Positions 30,751-40,315 of a stretch of DNA of 64,000 nucleotides are shown piece after piece (the stretch's first letter is position 1; each line of letters starts with the position of its first letter). The position numbers and the translations under genes are program-made. The stretch is from Mangrovimonas aestuarii. GTDB taxonomy: Bacteria > Bacteroidota > Bacteroidia > Flavobacteriales > Flavobacteriaceae. The notes beneath the pieces are model-generated. The model saw nothing but the letters and a program-made list of their open reading frames with translations, ran no database searches and was not told where the DNA came from. The DNA lies in NCBI RefSeq assembly GCF_028767185.1, contig NZ_JARACK010000010.1:1-64000 (forward strand). The letters are read 5' to 3'.

Positions 30751-30852
30751 ATGAACTTTTTAAACTTTTTTAGCGGGAATGGACTGTTCCTGGTGTTAGC
30801 AGTAGTATTGATTGTTGTTTACATCATCAACAGAAATCGAAGACCAAAATAA
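30751..30852 (+). CDS. 33-residue single-span membrane peptide
   Basis: A short frame starting with ATG encodes MNFLNFFSGNGLFLVL, a continuous hydrophobic helix (about residues 12-26) and a basic tail ending RNRRPK. The inside-positive tail and single span look like a genuine small membrane protein. It lies 30 bases after the MATE stop and may be cotranscribed. It is too short for most gene callers. The function is unknown, and it might be a chance frame. Confidence 0.55.
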   Translation: MNFLNFFSGNGLFLVLAVVLIVVYIINRNRRPK

Positions 30853-30867
30853 ACCAAGCCTATAAAA

Positions 30868-33120
30868 TTAATCCAACCTATAACGCACACCCAAAAACAA
30901 ACGTCTTCCTTGATTAGGAGCGTAAACATAAGATGGGTCGAAGGTTAAAGCGTATGGATTATTTGGCGTAGCCTGAATTGAACCATCCGGATTGTAAGTT
31001 ATATTTTCATCAAAAGGATCATTAGCTCTAGCTATTATAAACGGATTTCCCTTATTTGGCGTCCAATTCAGCAGGTTCTTTACACCTCCATAAAATTCGA
31101 AGTGTACTATGCCATCATAAGTAAACTGAATGTTTTGAATACTCCAAACCGGTGAATATTGTTCTCTAGGATCTAAATCACCTAAAAGAGGTAACCTCAT
31201 AGGCCCATAGATATTTCCGGTATAGTCAATACTCAGATTGTATTGATATAGCTTATACGTAAATGCCCATGTACCGGAGAATTTTTCGGTTAGCATTTGC
31301 TGCTCCTTTTGCCCGCCTTCGGTTTTGCTCACATCTTGGTAAGTGGCACCCAAAAGTAATTTTATTCCACTCCCAAAAGTTGCATCTACATTAACACTTA
31401 CCCCTGTAGTGACTGCCGAACCATCAAGATTGTCGTAAATAATTTCATTAGGATCAGTATCGTAATCAGGTATAATTAAATTGGTAAAGTAAGTATACCA
31501 GGCCGATGCATCTAACCCAAATTGCATACCACCTTGCGTATAGAACTTTTTCATATAATTTAAATTAATATTATATGAACGCTCTGGCTTTAACTCTTCC
31601 TCAATCACAACATCACGGGCTCCAGTTAGTGCCGCATGTTCTTCAGCAAATAGATTTACCACCCTAAACCCAGTGCCTAAATTCAATCTGATAATATCTT
31701 CTTTGTTCGATTTGTACTTGTATGCTATTCGAGGTGTAAAAATATTTCCGTGTCGTTTATCGTAATCGTATCTAGCCCCCAACAACAACTTATGTTTCAC
31801 ACCAAAAGCCATTTCATCCTGCACAAAAACCGAAGGGATTACAACTTCATCGGGCTCAACCGTTACCGGCGTATTATCGTTATAAAAATTATATCTTGAA
31901 GCCACTCCAAACAGCATATCATGACGGCTTATGGCTTTATCCCATGTCAATTGAGCAAAACCTATACGTTGCTGTGCTAGATAAGGCATATCACCATATA
32001 CAGAGTTTTGGTCATGGTCGGTATAAGAAAACTGGAATAACATTTTCTCTTCCACAGGAAGCTGATAGTTACCCAACAACTCATATCGTGTAGTATAGAT
32101 ACTTTCACCGTAAACTTCACCACCGCCGCGATAGTTTTTGTTCCATTGCATTTCACCTCCCCAACGATCTTCGTAGAAAAAACGTGTTGCTATTGAAAAC
32201 TTCTTATTACTCGGTCGCTTTAAATCCCCTTTAAGAAACACCGAAACTCTATCCTGCAAGGTAACATCGGTAAAATTATCACCGTTGTTGTCAATTGGAT
32301 TGCTGTAATTGTAATAGTTCGACCCAAAAAGAAGATTCAGTTTCTTTCCTAATGTTGATTTCAGCCCTAAATCGAAATTAGTCTCTCCCCATCCTGTTGT
32401 AAAAACATCTGTTGCTACTTGTGGTGCGTGTTCTGGCAGTTTGGTAATAATGTTGATAAGACCACCAACAGCCTCACTTCCGTACAATGAAGAAGCTGGC
32501 CCTTTTACTATTTCTACCTGCTCAATTAACGAATTGGGTATTCCCGACAAACCATAAACGGTTGACAACCCACTAACAATCGGCATTCCATCAATCAGCA
32601 CCAATGTATAGGGTCCTTCTAGACCATTTATATGAATATCTCCAGTATTACATACATTACAATTAAGTTGTGGTCGCACCCCATTTACCGTTTGCAATGC
32701 TTCAAACACATTAGCCGTAGGGTTCTTTTTTAAGAATGTTGTGGAATATACTTCAACAGGTACAGGGCTCTCAAGCCTTGAAACAGGTTTCAAAGTCCCA
32801 GTAACGACAACTTCCTCTAAACTTTCCGATTCTTCTAAATTAAAATTAACAACTAAGTCTTTATTGTTGATTGTGATGACCTTGTGTTGACTTTTAAATC
32901 CAGTAAAAGATGCTGTGACAGTATAAGTTCCTGGAATAATACCAGAAATAACATAATTACCATCGTCGTCACTTACAGTTCCTTTATCGGTCTTATTTAT
33001 TACAACGTTTGTATAAGGCAAAGGCATACCGTCAGAGTAAGTTTTTCCACTTACATTAAAACGCTCCTGCGCATAGCTTACAACACTAAAAAGCATTAAT
33101 AAAATGCTAAGATTTTTCAT
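30868..33120 (-). CDS. TonB-dependent receptor, probably for a metal or metal complex
   Basis: The protein has 750 residues from the ATG at 33120 (an in-frame TTG at 33126 is disfavoured). It has a signal peptide ending SYAQ and a carboxypeptidase-regulatory-like beta-sandwich (about 22-105). The plug (about 115-235) has LIDGMPIV and VEIVKGPASSLYGSEAVGGLINI. A 22-strand barrel runs to the C-terminus. The plug has a Cys pair, NCNVCNTGDIHI. It diverges from a DtxR-type regulator and a ZIP transporter, with a palindrome over its promoter, so it probably imports a metal (Mn, Fe or Zn) under repression by that regulator (inference). Confidence 0.9.
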   Translation of the reverse strand: MKNLSILLMLFSVVSYAQERFNVSGKTYSDGMPLPYTNVVINKTDKGTVSDDDGNYVISGIIPGTYTVTASFTGFKSQHKVITINNKDLVVNFNLEESESLEEVVVTGTLKPVSRLESPVPVEVYSTTFLKKNPTANVFEALQTVNGVRPQLNCNVCNTGDIHINGLEGPYTLVLIDGMPIVSGLSTVYGLSGIPNSLIEQVEIVKGPASSLYGSEAVGGLINIITKLPEHAPQVATDVFTTGWGETNFDLGLKSTLGKKLNLLFGSNYYNYSNPIDNNGDNFTDVTLQDRVSVFLKGDLKRPSNKKFSIATRFFYEDRWGGEMQWNKNYRGGGEVYGESIYTTRYELLGNYQLPVEEKMLFQFSYTDHDQNSVYGDMPYLAQQRIGFAQLTWDKAISRHDMLFGVASRYNFYNDNTPVTVEPDEVVIPSVFVQDEMAFGVKHKLLLGARYDYDKRHGNIFTPRIAYKYKSNKEDIIRLNLGTGFRVVNLFAEEHAALTGARDVVIEEELKPERSYNINLNYMKKFYTQGGMQFGLDASAWYTYFTNLIIPDYDTDPNEIIYDNLDGSAVTTGVSVNVDATFGSGIKLLLGATYQDVSKTEGGQKEQQMLTEKFSGTWAFTYKLYQYNLSIDYTGNIYGPMRLPLLGDLDPREQYSPVWSIQNIQFTYDGIVHFEFYGGVKNLLNWTPNKGNPFIIARANDPFDENITYNPDGSIQATPNNPYALTFDPSYVYAPNQGRRLFLGVRYRLD

Positions 33121-33141
33121 CTTCAAAAACTATTTATTTTG

Positions 33142-33149
33142 CAAAGGTA
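33142..33149 (-). promoter_or_regulatory. -7 box of the TonB receptor gene
   Basis: The minus strand reads TACCTTTG, an exact TAnnTTTG match, 21 bases before the receptor ATG. The palindrome at 33156-33175 occupies the spacer to the -33 region. Confidence 0.65.
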
Positions 33150-33155
33150 AAGTTT

Positions 33156-33175
33156 TTTTTAGACAAGACTAAAAA
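33156..33175. promoter_or_regulatory. Candidate DtxR/MntR operator
   Basis: A perfect 7-bp inverted repeat TTTTTAG / CTAAAAA is separated by ACAAGA. It lies between the divergent promoters of the TonB receptor and the DtxR-family gene. AT-rich TTTAG...CTAAA palindromes are typical targets of DtxR/MntR-type repressors. Binding by the neighbouring regulator is inferred. Confidence 0.6.
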
Positions 33176-33200
33176 TATATTTTTATAAAAGTAAATAATG

Positions 33201-33208
33201 TATATTTG
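33201..33208 (+). promoter_or_regulatory. -7 box of the DtxR-family gene
   Basis: TATATTTG matches TAnnTTTG. It lies 17 bases before the ATG at 33225 and overlaps the region that would encode a longer N-terminus from 33198, which is therefore unlikely to be translated. Confidence 0.7.
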
Positions 33209-33224
33209 CACTAAATTTTTAGGT

Positions 33225-33881
33225 ATGGTAACCTTTTCAGAGGAGAATTATTTAAAAGCCATTTACCATTTGGGTAAACACGGTAGCACTTCGGTAAGCA
33301 CAAATGCCATTGCAAAAAAAATGGAAACTAAAGCCTCGTCTGTAACAGACATGTTAAAAAAGCTGGCTGAAAAAGATCTAGTTGACTATATAAAATACCA
33401 AGGTGTAAGCCTAACAAAAACGGGAAAACTCACTGCAACGAATGTTATAAGAAAACATAGATTGTGGGAAGTATTTTTAGTAGATAAACTTAATTTCTCT
33501 TGGGATGAAGTTCATGAAATTGCAGAACAATTGGAGCACATCAAGTCTGAAAAACTCACCAATGAACTAGATGCTTTTCTAGACTACCCTACCCACGATC
33601 CACATGGTGACCCAATACCCGATAAAGAAGGGAACATAAAAACCACCAATAAAATATTGTTAGCCCAGATGTCTATTGGAAAAAGTTGTTTATGTGTGGG
33701 AGTAAAAGACTCCTCAACAGAATTCCTTAAATATTTGGACAAGCATAAAATTGCCTTGGGAACAAGTCTTAAAGTAATTTCCAAAGAAGCTTTTGACAAT
33801 TCAATTACACTAGGAATAAAAGATAACGAAATAACCGTATCGCATGTCATTGCGAACAATCTCTATGTAAAACAACAATAA
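33225..33881 (+). CDS. DtxR/MntR-family metal-dependent repressor
   Basis: The protein has 218 residues. The N-terminal winged helix starts FSEENYLKAIYHL, with recognition helix KASSVTDMLKKL. The dimerisation/metal region has RKHRLWEVFL and AEQLEHIKSEK. The Glu-x-x-Glu-His arrangement matches MntR rather than the Cys-containing DtxR site, but the first MntR ligand pair near the N-terminus is not conserved. A C-terminal FeoA/SH3-like domain follows. It probably represses the TonB receptor and itself when metal is replete. It lies 2 bases from the ZIP gene. The start was chosen from the promoter position. Confidence 0.9.
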   Translation: MVTFSEENYLKAIYHLGKHGSTSVSTNAIAKKMETKASSVTDMLKKLAEKDLVDYIKYQGVSLTKTGKLTATNVIRKHRLWEVFLVDKLNFSWDEVHEIAEQLEHIKSEKLTNELDAFLDYPTHDPHGDPIPDKEGNIKTTNKILLAQMSIGKSCLCVGVKDSSTEFLKYLDKHKIALGTSLKVISKEAFDNSITLGIKDNEITVSHVIANNLYVKQQ

Positions 33882-33883
33882 CT

Positions 33884-34708
33884 ATGCTCAAAGATATTAT
33901 ACTATATTTTGAATCTATTGACCCAGTTTTAGGGGCTTTATACGCTTCTCTATTCACATGGCTACTTACTGCTGCCGGAGCGAGTTTAGTTTTTTTCTTT
34001 AAAGGAATGAATCGCGCTATACTAGATGGCATGTTGGGCTTTACCGGCGGTGTGATGGTTGCTGCGAGTTTTTGGAGCTTATTGGCTCCTGGCATAGAAA
34101 TGAGCCAAGGTGAAGGCTTTATAAAGGTAATTCCTGCAGCAGTAGGTTTTTCTATGGGAGCTCTATTCATTTATGGACTAGACAAAGTACTCCCCCATTT
34201 GCACATCAACTTTAAAGAAAGTGAAAAGGAAGGTGTCAAAACTCCATGGCACAGAACAACTTTACTGGTCCTGGCCATTGCCCTACACAATATTCCAGAA
34301 GGGTTGGCTGTTGGAGTACTTTTTGGCGGCGTTGCTGCTGGAATACCAGAAGCCACTATTGGAGGCGCTGTAGCGTTAGCCTTAGGGATTGGAATACAAA
34401 ACTGCCCAGAGGGGCTGGCCGTTTCCATGCCATTACGCCGACAGGGAGTCAGCAAATTCAAAAGTTTTTGGTACGGTCAACTATCTGCAATTGTAGAACC
34501 AATATCTGCTGTTATAGGCGCAGTTGCCGTATCGTTCTTTACCCCTGTACTTCCTTATGCCCTAGCCTTTGCTGCTGGCGCTATGATTTTTGTGGTTGTA
34601 GAGGAAGTAATTCCTGAAACCCAAAGAGACAAGTTTACAGACATCGCTACATTAGGGTTTATTGGCGGTTTTATCGTTATGATGACTTTAGATGTAGCTT
34701 TGGGATAA
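33884..34708 (+). CDS. ZIP-family divalent metal transporter
   Basis: The protein has 274 residues with eight predicted membrane helices. Helix 4 carries LHNIPEGLAVGV and helix 5 QNCPEGLAVSMPL, the two HNxPEG-type metal-path motifs (the second is a variant with Gln-Asn-Cys). EEVIPE occurs in the last part. It resembles the GufA/ZupT branch and imports zinc, manganese or iron into the cytoplasm. It is cotranscribed with the DtxR-family repressor. With the TonB receptor it completes a two-membrane uptake route. Confidence 0.92.
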   Translation: MLKDIILYFESIDPVLGALYASLFTWLLTAAGASLVFFFKGMNRAILDGMLGFTGGVMVAASFWSLLAPGIEMSQGEGFIKVIPAAVGFSMGALFIYGLDKVLPHLHINFKESEKEGVKTPWHRTTLLVLAIALHNIPEGLAVGVLFGGVAAGIPEATIGGAVALALGIGIQNCPEGLAVSMPLRRQGVSKFKSFWYGQLSAIVEPISAVIGAVAVSFFTPVLPYALAFAAGAMIFVVVEEVIPETQRDKFTDIATLGFIGGFIVMMTLDVALG

Positions 34709-34729
34709 TAAAAACGTAAAAAGCCTATA

Positions 34730-34764
34730 AAAAAACGGTCACCTTTTTGGATGACCGTTTTTTT
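34730..34764. terminator. Bidirectional terminator between ZIP and lepA
   Basis: The stem AAAAAACGGTCA / TGACCGTTTTTT has A and T runs on both sides, so it can end transcripts of both convergent genes. Confidence 0.9.
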
Positions 34765-34781
34765 TATTCTCTATAGACAAT

Positions 34782-36578
34782 TTAATCGTTTAGTTTCAAT
34801 ACTGCCATAAACGCCTGCTGAGGAATTTCTACGTTACCAACCTGACGCATACGTTTCTTTCCTTTTTTCTGCTTTTCCAAAAGCTTACGCTTACGTGAAA
34901 TATCACCTCCGTAACATTTCGCTGTTACATCCTTACGAAGTGCCTTAATGGTTTCTCTAGCAATAATCTTAGCTCCGATAGCAGCTTGAATTGGAATATC
35001 GAACTGTTGCCTAGGAATAAGCTCTTTCAACTTCTCACACATTTTCTTTCCAATGTTATACGCATTGTCCGCATGAATCAACGCTGATAAAGCATCAACC
35101 TGTTGAGCGTTAAGCAGAATATCCACACGTACTAATTTTGAAGCACGCATTCCTATTGGCATATAATCAAAAGACGCATACCCTTTAGATACCGTTTTTA
35201 AACGATCGTAGAAATCAAAAACAATCTCAGCCAATGGCATATCAAAAGTCAACTCAACTCGTTCAGGAGTTAAATAATTTTGATTGGTAATAAGACCACG
35301 CTTTTCAATACACAACGACATAACATTACCAACAAAGTCTGCTTTGGTGATTATAGTTGCTTTGATATATGGTTCTTCCACTCGATCCAATCCAGAAGGA
35401 TCTGGTAAATCGGTTGGGTTATTTACAATTATTATATCATCAGGGTTCTTTTTGGTATAGGCATAATACGATACGTTAGGAACCGTAGTGATTACCGTCA
35501 TATTGAATTCACGCTCTAAACGCTCCTGAATAATCTCAAGGTGAAGCATTCCTAGGAACCCACAACGGAAACCGAACCCAAGAGCAGCCGAACTCTCTGG
35601 TTGAAATACCAATGAAGCATCGTTAAGCTGGAGCTTTTCCATTGAGGCCCTTAACTCTTCGTAATCTTCTGTGTCTACAGGGTAAATCCCTGCAAAAACC
35701 ATTGGTTTTACATCTTCAAATCCACCAATAGCATTTTTTGTTGGGTTTTTAGAATCGGTAATTGTATCACCTACTTTTACTTCACGCGCATCTTTTATCC
35801 CAGTAATAAGGTACCCAACATCCCCTGCTTTTATTTCCTGCTTAGGCACTTGGCTTAACTTCAAGGTACCCACCTCATCGGCATAATAAGACTTCCCTGT
35901 AGCTATAAACTTAATCTGTTGATTTTTCTTAATGGAACCATTGATTACCCTAAAATACGTTTCTACTCCACGGAATGGGTTGTAAACAGAATCGAAAATC
36001 AATGCCTGTAAAGACTCATCCGGATTACCTTTAGGTGCAGGAACACGCTCAATAATAGCTTCAAGAATTTGCTCAATACCTATTCCTGTTTTAGCACTCG
36101 CCGGGATAACCTCACTAGGATCGCACCCCAATAAGTCTACGATATCATCTGTTACCTCTTCAGGGTTTGCGCTTGGCAAATCCACTTTGTTCAAGACCGG
36201 GATGATTTCAAGATCATTCTCTAAAGCCAAATACAAGTTTGAAATGGTCTGTGCCTGTATACTTTGAGCCGCATCTACAACCAAAAGCGCACCTTCACAA
36301 GCTGCTATGGAACGAGAAACTTCATAAGAGAAATCTACGTGGCCAGGAGTATCAATTAGATTCAATATATACTGCTCTCCTTTATAAGTGTACTCCATTT
36401 GTATGGCATGCGATTTAATGGTAATACCACGTTCACGCTCCAAGTCCATACTATCAAGCAACTGCTCCTGTTTTTCACGCTCGGTGACAGAACCGGTAAA
36501 ATCCAACAACCTATCAGCCAACGTACTCTTTCCATGGTCGATATGGGCTATTATACAAAAATTTCTAATGTGTTTCAT
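34782..36578 (-). CDS. lepA: Elongation factor 4 (LepA)
   Basis: The protein has 598 residues, the standard length. GTPase motifs are [15 protein letters not shown] (G1), RGITIKS (G2), DTPGHVDF (G3) and NKVDLPSA (G4). The LepA-specific C-terminal domain has [21 protein letters not shown] (quoted in part). It back-translocates or remodels stalled ribosomes. It is transcribed alone from a -7 box about 30 bases upstream. Confidence 0.97.
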   Translation of the reverse strand: MKHIRNFCIIAHIDHGKSTLADRLLDFTGSVTEREKQEQLLDSMDLERERGITIKSHAIQMEYTYKGEQYILNLIDTPGHVDFSYEVSRSIAACEGALLVVDAAQSIQAQTISNLYLALENDLEIIPVLNKVDLPSANPEEVTDDIVDLLGCDPSEVIPASAKTGIGIEQILEAIIERVPAPKGNPDESLQALIFDSVYNPFRGVETYFRVINGSIKKNQQIKFIATGKSYYADEVGTLKLSQVPKQEIKAGDVGYLITGIKDAREVKVGDTITDSKNPTKNAIGGFEDVKPMVFAGIYPVDTEDYEELRASMEKLQLNDASLVFQPESSAALGFGFRCGFLGMLHLEIIQERLEREFNMTVITTVPNVSYYAYTKKNPDDIIIVNNPTDLPDPSGLDRVEEPYIKATIITKADFVGNVMSLCIEKRGLITNQNYLTPERVELTFDMPLAEIVFDFYDRLKTVSKGYASFDYMPIGMRASKLVRVDILLNAQQVDALSALIHADNAYNIGKKMCEKLKELIPRQQFDIPIQAAIGAKIIARETIKALRKDVTAKCYGGDISRKRKLLEKQKKGKKRMRQVGNVEIPQQAFMAVLKLND

Positions 36579-36607
36579 AATCTAGAAAACTGGATATATC
36601 CAATCTG

Positions 36608-36615
36608 CAAATATA
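36608..36615 (-). promoter_or_regulatory. -7 box of lepA
   Basis: The minus strand reads TATATTTG, 29 bases before the lepA ATG. Confidence 0.55.
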
Positions 36616-36687
36616 GTTATTTAAATGTGCTTTTGCTGTTTTGGTAAACTAGTATTTACAACAGAAAAACAACGAAGGGTTTATCAA

Positions 36688-36717
36688 TTGCTTTTTTCAA
36701 AGAAAATCTTATGTTTG
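36688..36717 (+). promoter_or_regulatory. Promoter of the outer-membrane beta-barrel gene
   Basis: TTG (36688-36690), a 19-bp spacer and TATGTTTG (36710-36717) match the Bacteroidota consensus. The TTG start codon at 36742 follows 24 bases later. Confidence 0.75.
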
Positions 36718-36741
36718 TAAAAACATAACCTACTTAATTCT

Positions 36742-39147
36742 TTGGAAATTCGTCTCATCCATCTATTGGCCTTATTCTTATGCGCTGTACTTGGCTACAG
36801 CCAAGGGTTAGAACTAGATGGAACAGTATTAGACGATAAAAACTCTCCCATAGCCTATGCAAATGTTATTCTTCTATCCCAAAAAGACTCTACTTTAGTA
36901 TCTGGAGTAACTTCTAACGAAAAAGGCATATTCCACTTTCAAGATTTAAGGCCAGGAAACTATATATTAACAACTAGTTTTATGGGGTTTAAAAGCTATT
37001 CTCTAACATTAGAATTAGAGAACAAAATGGAGATACCTCCAATAATCCTTAAGGAAAATGAACAGCGTTTAAACGAAATAAACCTAGTTGGGACAAAACC
37101 TACACTAAAAAAAGAGGTAGACCGATTGGTCTTTCGTGTAGAAAACACTGCTTTAACCGAAGGCAGCATTTGGGATGTGCTTCGAGGCACTCCTGGAATT
37201 TTAATGATCAATGACCAAATAACTGTTAAGAATAGTGCCAACATTATCTATTTGATTAATGGCAAAAGGGTATACTTAACAGGAAATGAATTACAACAAC
37301 TATTTTCAAGTTCTAATGCCGCTTATGTACAATCAATTGAAGTAATAACAAATCCACCTGCCAAATACGATGCTGAAGGAGGGGCGGTGATTAACATAAA
37401 AATGAGCAAAAATCTTATTACTGGTTATAATGGAAGTCTATTTGCAAATTACACTCAAGGAACTTACCCAAGACCATCGGTTGGAACAAGTCATTTTTAC
37501 AGAAGAAAAAACACTGGTATTTATCTAAGCTATACGTACGATGCAGAAAAACTTAATCGTATTGATCGCTCGAATATAGTTTTTACTGAAAACGAATCTC
37601 CAATAGGGTCTTGGAAAAGCGATGTTGACCGAAACACCTCATCAAAATCACATAATGCCAATTTGAATGTTGAACATGCGTTTAACGATAAGAATGAACT
37701 TAACTTTTCGGCAAACACAAACTACACACCTTATTGGAAGCGCAGTACACAAACAGCAACTCAAGCTATAGACTCATCTTTTAACTCGTTAAACAATACA
37801 AACGACAATAAGTTAAACCTAGCCCTCAACCTAGATTACAGCCATCAATCAAACAAAGGAAATAAACTTAGTAGTAACCTGCACTTTACAAATTATGATT
37901 ATGACAGGTTGCAAAATGTAACAACAGATTATATTGATGCTAACGGAATTTTTATCAGAAACAACTCCTTTAAAGCCATATCAGACCAAAAGACTAACAT
38001 ATATTCCGGGAATCTGGATTACTCAATTCCCATGAAAAATGAAGCAACCTTTGAAACTGGGGCTAAAGTAGCTTTTGTTGAAACAGAAAACGACATTGAA
38101 CAAGCCCTAACAAACAATGGATTAACACTTTATGACAACCTAAATTCTGGAGTATTCGACTATAAGGAAACTACTTTGGCGGCATACGTAAGTTATAGCA
38201 AAACTTGGGGGAGTTGGAGTTTAAACTCAGGACTTCGTGCAGAAAACACTTCGATAGATTCTAAAACATCAGGAGCTTTCAACGACAATACCCAAGATTA
38301 TTTTAAAGTATTTCCTACCGTAATATTTTCCTATAATTTCAACAACAACCACAACTTTAGCTTAAGTTACAACAAACGTATAACACGCCCTTCTTACACC
38401 AACCTAAACCCTTTTAAGTTTTACCTTTCTGACAATGCTTTCGTGCAAGGCAACCCTGACCTTAATCCTACTTTATCACACTTAACAACATTATCGTATA
38501 CACTTAAAGACACATACACTTTCGAGTTATATTGTCGCTTCGAGAAAAATCCTATATCAGAAATCCCCCTTCAAGATAACAACAACAACAAAATAAAGTA
38601 TGTTGCCACAAACCTTAAAGAAGCACACGATTATGGTTTCGACTTTATAACCTACAAACCTTTGACCAATGCTTGGTCTATTTACCTAGTAAATTCCATT
38701 TTCTATGATACTGCAGAGTTTTTTGCTTTAGAAAACAACACCCCTCTACAAAGCAACCAACGTTGGTCTATGTATACTAATGCTGTAAATTACTTTTCCT
38801 TTTTGGAGGACAAATCCCTTAATGCAGAACTATCTATTCTTTATATTTCACCTGTAATCGATGGACCTTCAAGAGTCTCCTCTAGAACTCAAGTTGACAT
38901 TACAATAAAAAAGAGTTTTTTAGAAGGGAAATGGATTGCTTCTATGGCAATGAACGACATTTTCAGAACTACCGATTTTACTGTTACGAATAATTATTTA
39001 AATCAAGACAACAAAACCTACTCTTGTTTTGACAACCAATGGTTTCGATTTGGTGTACGATACAATTTTGGAAACACAGACCTAAAGGCAAACACAACCA
39101 CAACATCTCATAACGAAAGAGAACGCCTAGAAAGCAACGATCACTAA
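36742..39147 (+). CDS. Outer-membrane beta-barrel family protein (TonB-receptor-like)
   Basis: The protein has 801 residues. A signal peptide ending LGYSQ is followed by a carboxypeptidase-regulatory-like domain (about 22-105: SPIAYANVILLSQKDSTLVSG). A reduced plug (about 120-220: DVLRGTPGI, YLINGKRVYLTG, VEVITNPPAKYDAEGG-like segment) precedes a barrel of the OMP_b-brl_3 class. Substrate unknown. The only start that keeps the signal peptide is TTG. The promoter 24 bases upstream supports it. The 3' end overlaps the convergent PD40 gene by 4 bp. Confidence 0.85.
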   Translation: MEIRLIHLLALFLCAVLGYSQGLELDGTVLDDKNSPIAYANVILLSQKDSTLVSGVTSNEKGIFHFQDLRPGNYILTTSFMGFKSYSLTLELENKMEIPPIILKENEQRLNEINLVGTKPTLKKEVDRLVFRVENTALTEGSIWDVLRGTPGILMINDQITVKNSANIIYLINGKRVYLTGNELQQLFSSSNAAYVQSIEVITNPPAKYDAEGGAVINIKMSKNLITGYNGSLFANYTQGTYPRPSVGTSHFYRRKNTGIYLSYTYDAEKLNRIDRSNIVFTENESPIGSWKSDVDRNTSSKSHNANLNVEHAFNDKNELNFSANTNYTPYWKRSTQTATQAIDSSFNSLNNTNDNKLNLALNLDYSHQSNKGNKLSSNLHFTNYDYDRLQNVTTDYIDANGIFIRNNSFKAISDQKTNIYSGNLDYSIPMKNEATFETGAKVAFVETENDIEQALTNNGLTLYDNLNSGVFDYKETTLAAYVSYSKTWGSWSLNSGLRAENTSIDSKTSGAFNDNTQDYFKVFPTVIFSYNFNNNHNFSLSYNKRITRPSYTNLNPFKFYLSDNAFVQGNPDLNPTLSHLTTLSYTLKDTYTFELYCRFEKNPISEIPLQDNNNNKIKYVATNLKEAHDYGFDFITYKPLTNAWSIYLVNSIFYDTAEFFALENNTPLQSNQRWSMYTNAVNYFSFLEDKSLNAELSILYISPVIDGPSRVSSRTQVDITIKKSFLEGKWIASMAMNDIFRTTDFTVTNNYLNQDNKTYSCFDNQWFRFGVRYNFGNTDLKANTTTTSHNERERLESNDH

Positions 39148-40280
39148 TCTTCCCATTCTGCTATAAATAAATTGGTATCGTGCCCGCCACCATTATTTCT
39201 GTTGGAAGAAAAAACCAATTTTGTGCCATCGTTTGAAAATACAGGAAACGCATCGAATGTATCACTATGAGTAATTCGTTCTAGATTTTTACCATCTAAA
39301 TCAATCATATACAGATTAAATGGAAAACCACGTTCCGACTCAAAATTAGATGAAAAAATCACTTTTTCACCTGATGGATGAAAAAAAGGACTCCAATTTG
39401 CATTCCCTAAAAAAGTTAGTTGCCTTAACTCACTTCCATCGGCATTACAGATGTACAATTCCATTTCTGTGGGCTGAACAAGTCCTTGAGCCAACAATGC
39501 TTTATACTCATCAATTTCCCCTGGAGTTTTTGGTCTTGAGGAACGAAAAACAATTTTTGTACCGTCTGGCGAAAAGAAAGCCCCACCATCATAACCTAGT
39601 TCATTTGTAATTTGCTGTACATTGCTTCCATCTAAATTCATAGTATATAACTCCAAATCCCCACTTCTTGTAGATGTAAAAACTATTTTATCCCCTTTGG
39701 GAGATACCGTAGCCTCAGCATCATAACCTGGCTCTTGAGTTAATCGCTTTACAATATTCCCTTTTAAATCAGACACAAAGATGTCGTAACTATCGTAAAT
39801 TGGCCAGACATATTTGCCATTCTTTCTAAGGGGAGTTTCAGGGCAAACACTATCCTTCATATGCGTTGAAGCATAAACAATGTACTTATTATCCGGCAAA
39901 AAATATGAGCATGTTGTTCTTCCTTTACCAGTACTAACCATTGGAGGCATAGTATCTTTAAACTCGTCATTGGCATCCATTAAAAACATTTGATCACAAC
40001 CCACTTTCCATTTTGAATTATTAGACTGAAACACTAATTGTTTATCATCAAAACTCCAATATGCCTCGGCATTATCACCCCCAAAAGTTATCTGTCGCAA
40101 TGATTTAAAATGAGATTCATCTTTAAAAATCAAACCATTGCCATCCATAACTATAGGAGCAGCAATAGTATCAGTTGGATTAACCTTAACTGGAACCCTA
40201 GGATCATCATCAGTATGCCTATTTCTACATCCTAACAACAAAACACCCATTGTAACAGAAAACAACCATTTTAGACACAT
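39144..40280 (-). CDS. PD40/TolB-like beta-propeller lipoprotein
   Basis: The protein has 378 residues from the ATG at 40280. The signal peptide ends in lipobox LLLGC. Six or so PD40/WD40-like blades follow, seen as VSPKGDKIVFTSTRSGDLELY, FSPDGTKIVFRSSR, FHPSGEKVIFSSN and FSNDGTKLVFSSNR (each a blade signature). Such propellers act as periplasmic binding scaffolds. The partner is unknown. A GTG at 40310 would add ten residues before the signal peptide and is less likely. It diverges from the M28 peptidase. Confidence 0.85.
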   Translation of the reverse strand: MCLKWLFSVTMGVLLLGCRNRHTDDDPRVPVKVNPTDTIAAPIVMDGNGLIFKDESHFKSLRQITFGGDNAEAYWSFDDKQLVFQSNNSKWKVGCDQMFLMDANDEFKDTMPPMVSTGKGRTTCSYFLPDNKYIVYASTHMKDSVCPETPLRKNGKYVWPIYDSYDIFVSDLKGNIVKRLTQEPGYDAEATVSPKGDKIVFTSTRSGDLELYTMNLDGSNVQQITNELGYDGGAFFSPDGTKIVFRSSRPKTPGEIDEYKALLAQGLVQPTEMELYICNADGSELRQLTFLGNANWSPFFHPSGEKVIFSSNFESERGFPFNLYMIDLDGKNLERITHSDTFDAFPVFSNDGTKLVFSSNRNNGGGHDTNLFIAEWED

Positions 40281-40315
40281 AATATTGTTATTTTTAAGTA
40301 AAAATAACACTTAAA

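Noticed and set aside
33198-33224. Longer N-terminus for the DtxR-family regulator from ATG 33198
   Set aside because: A consensus -7 box TATATTTG at 33201 overlaps these codons and the family N-terminus begins at the ATG at 33225.
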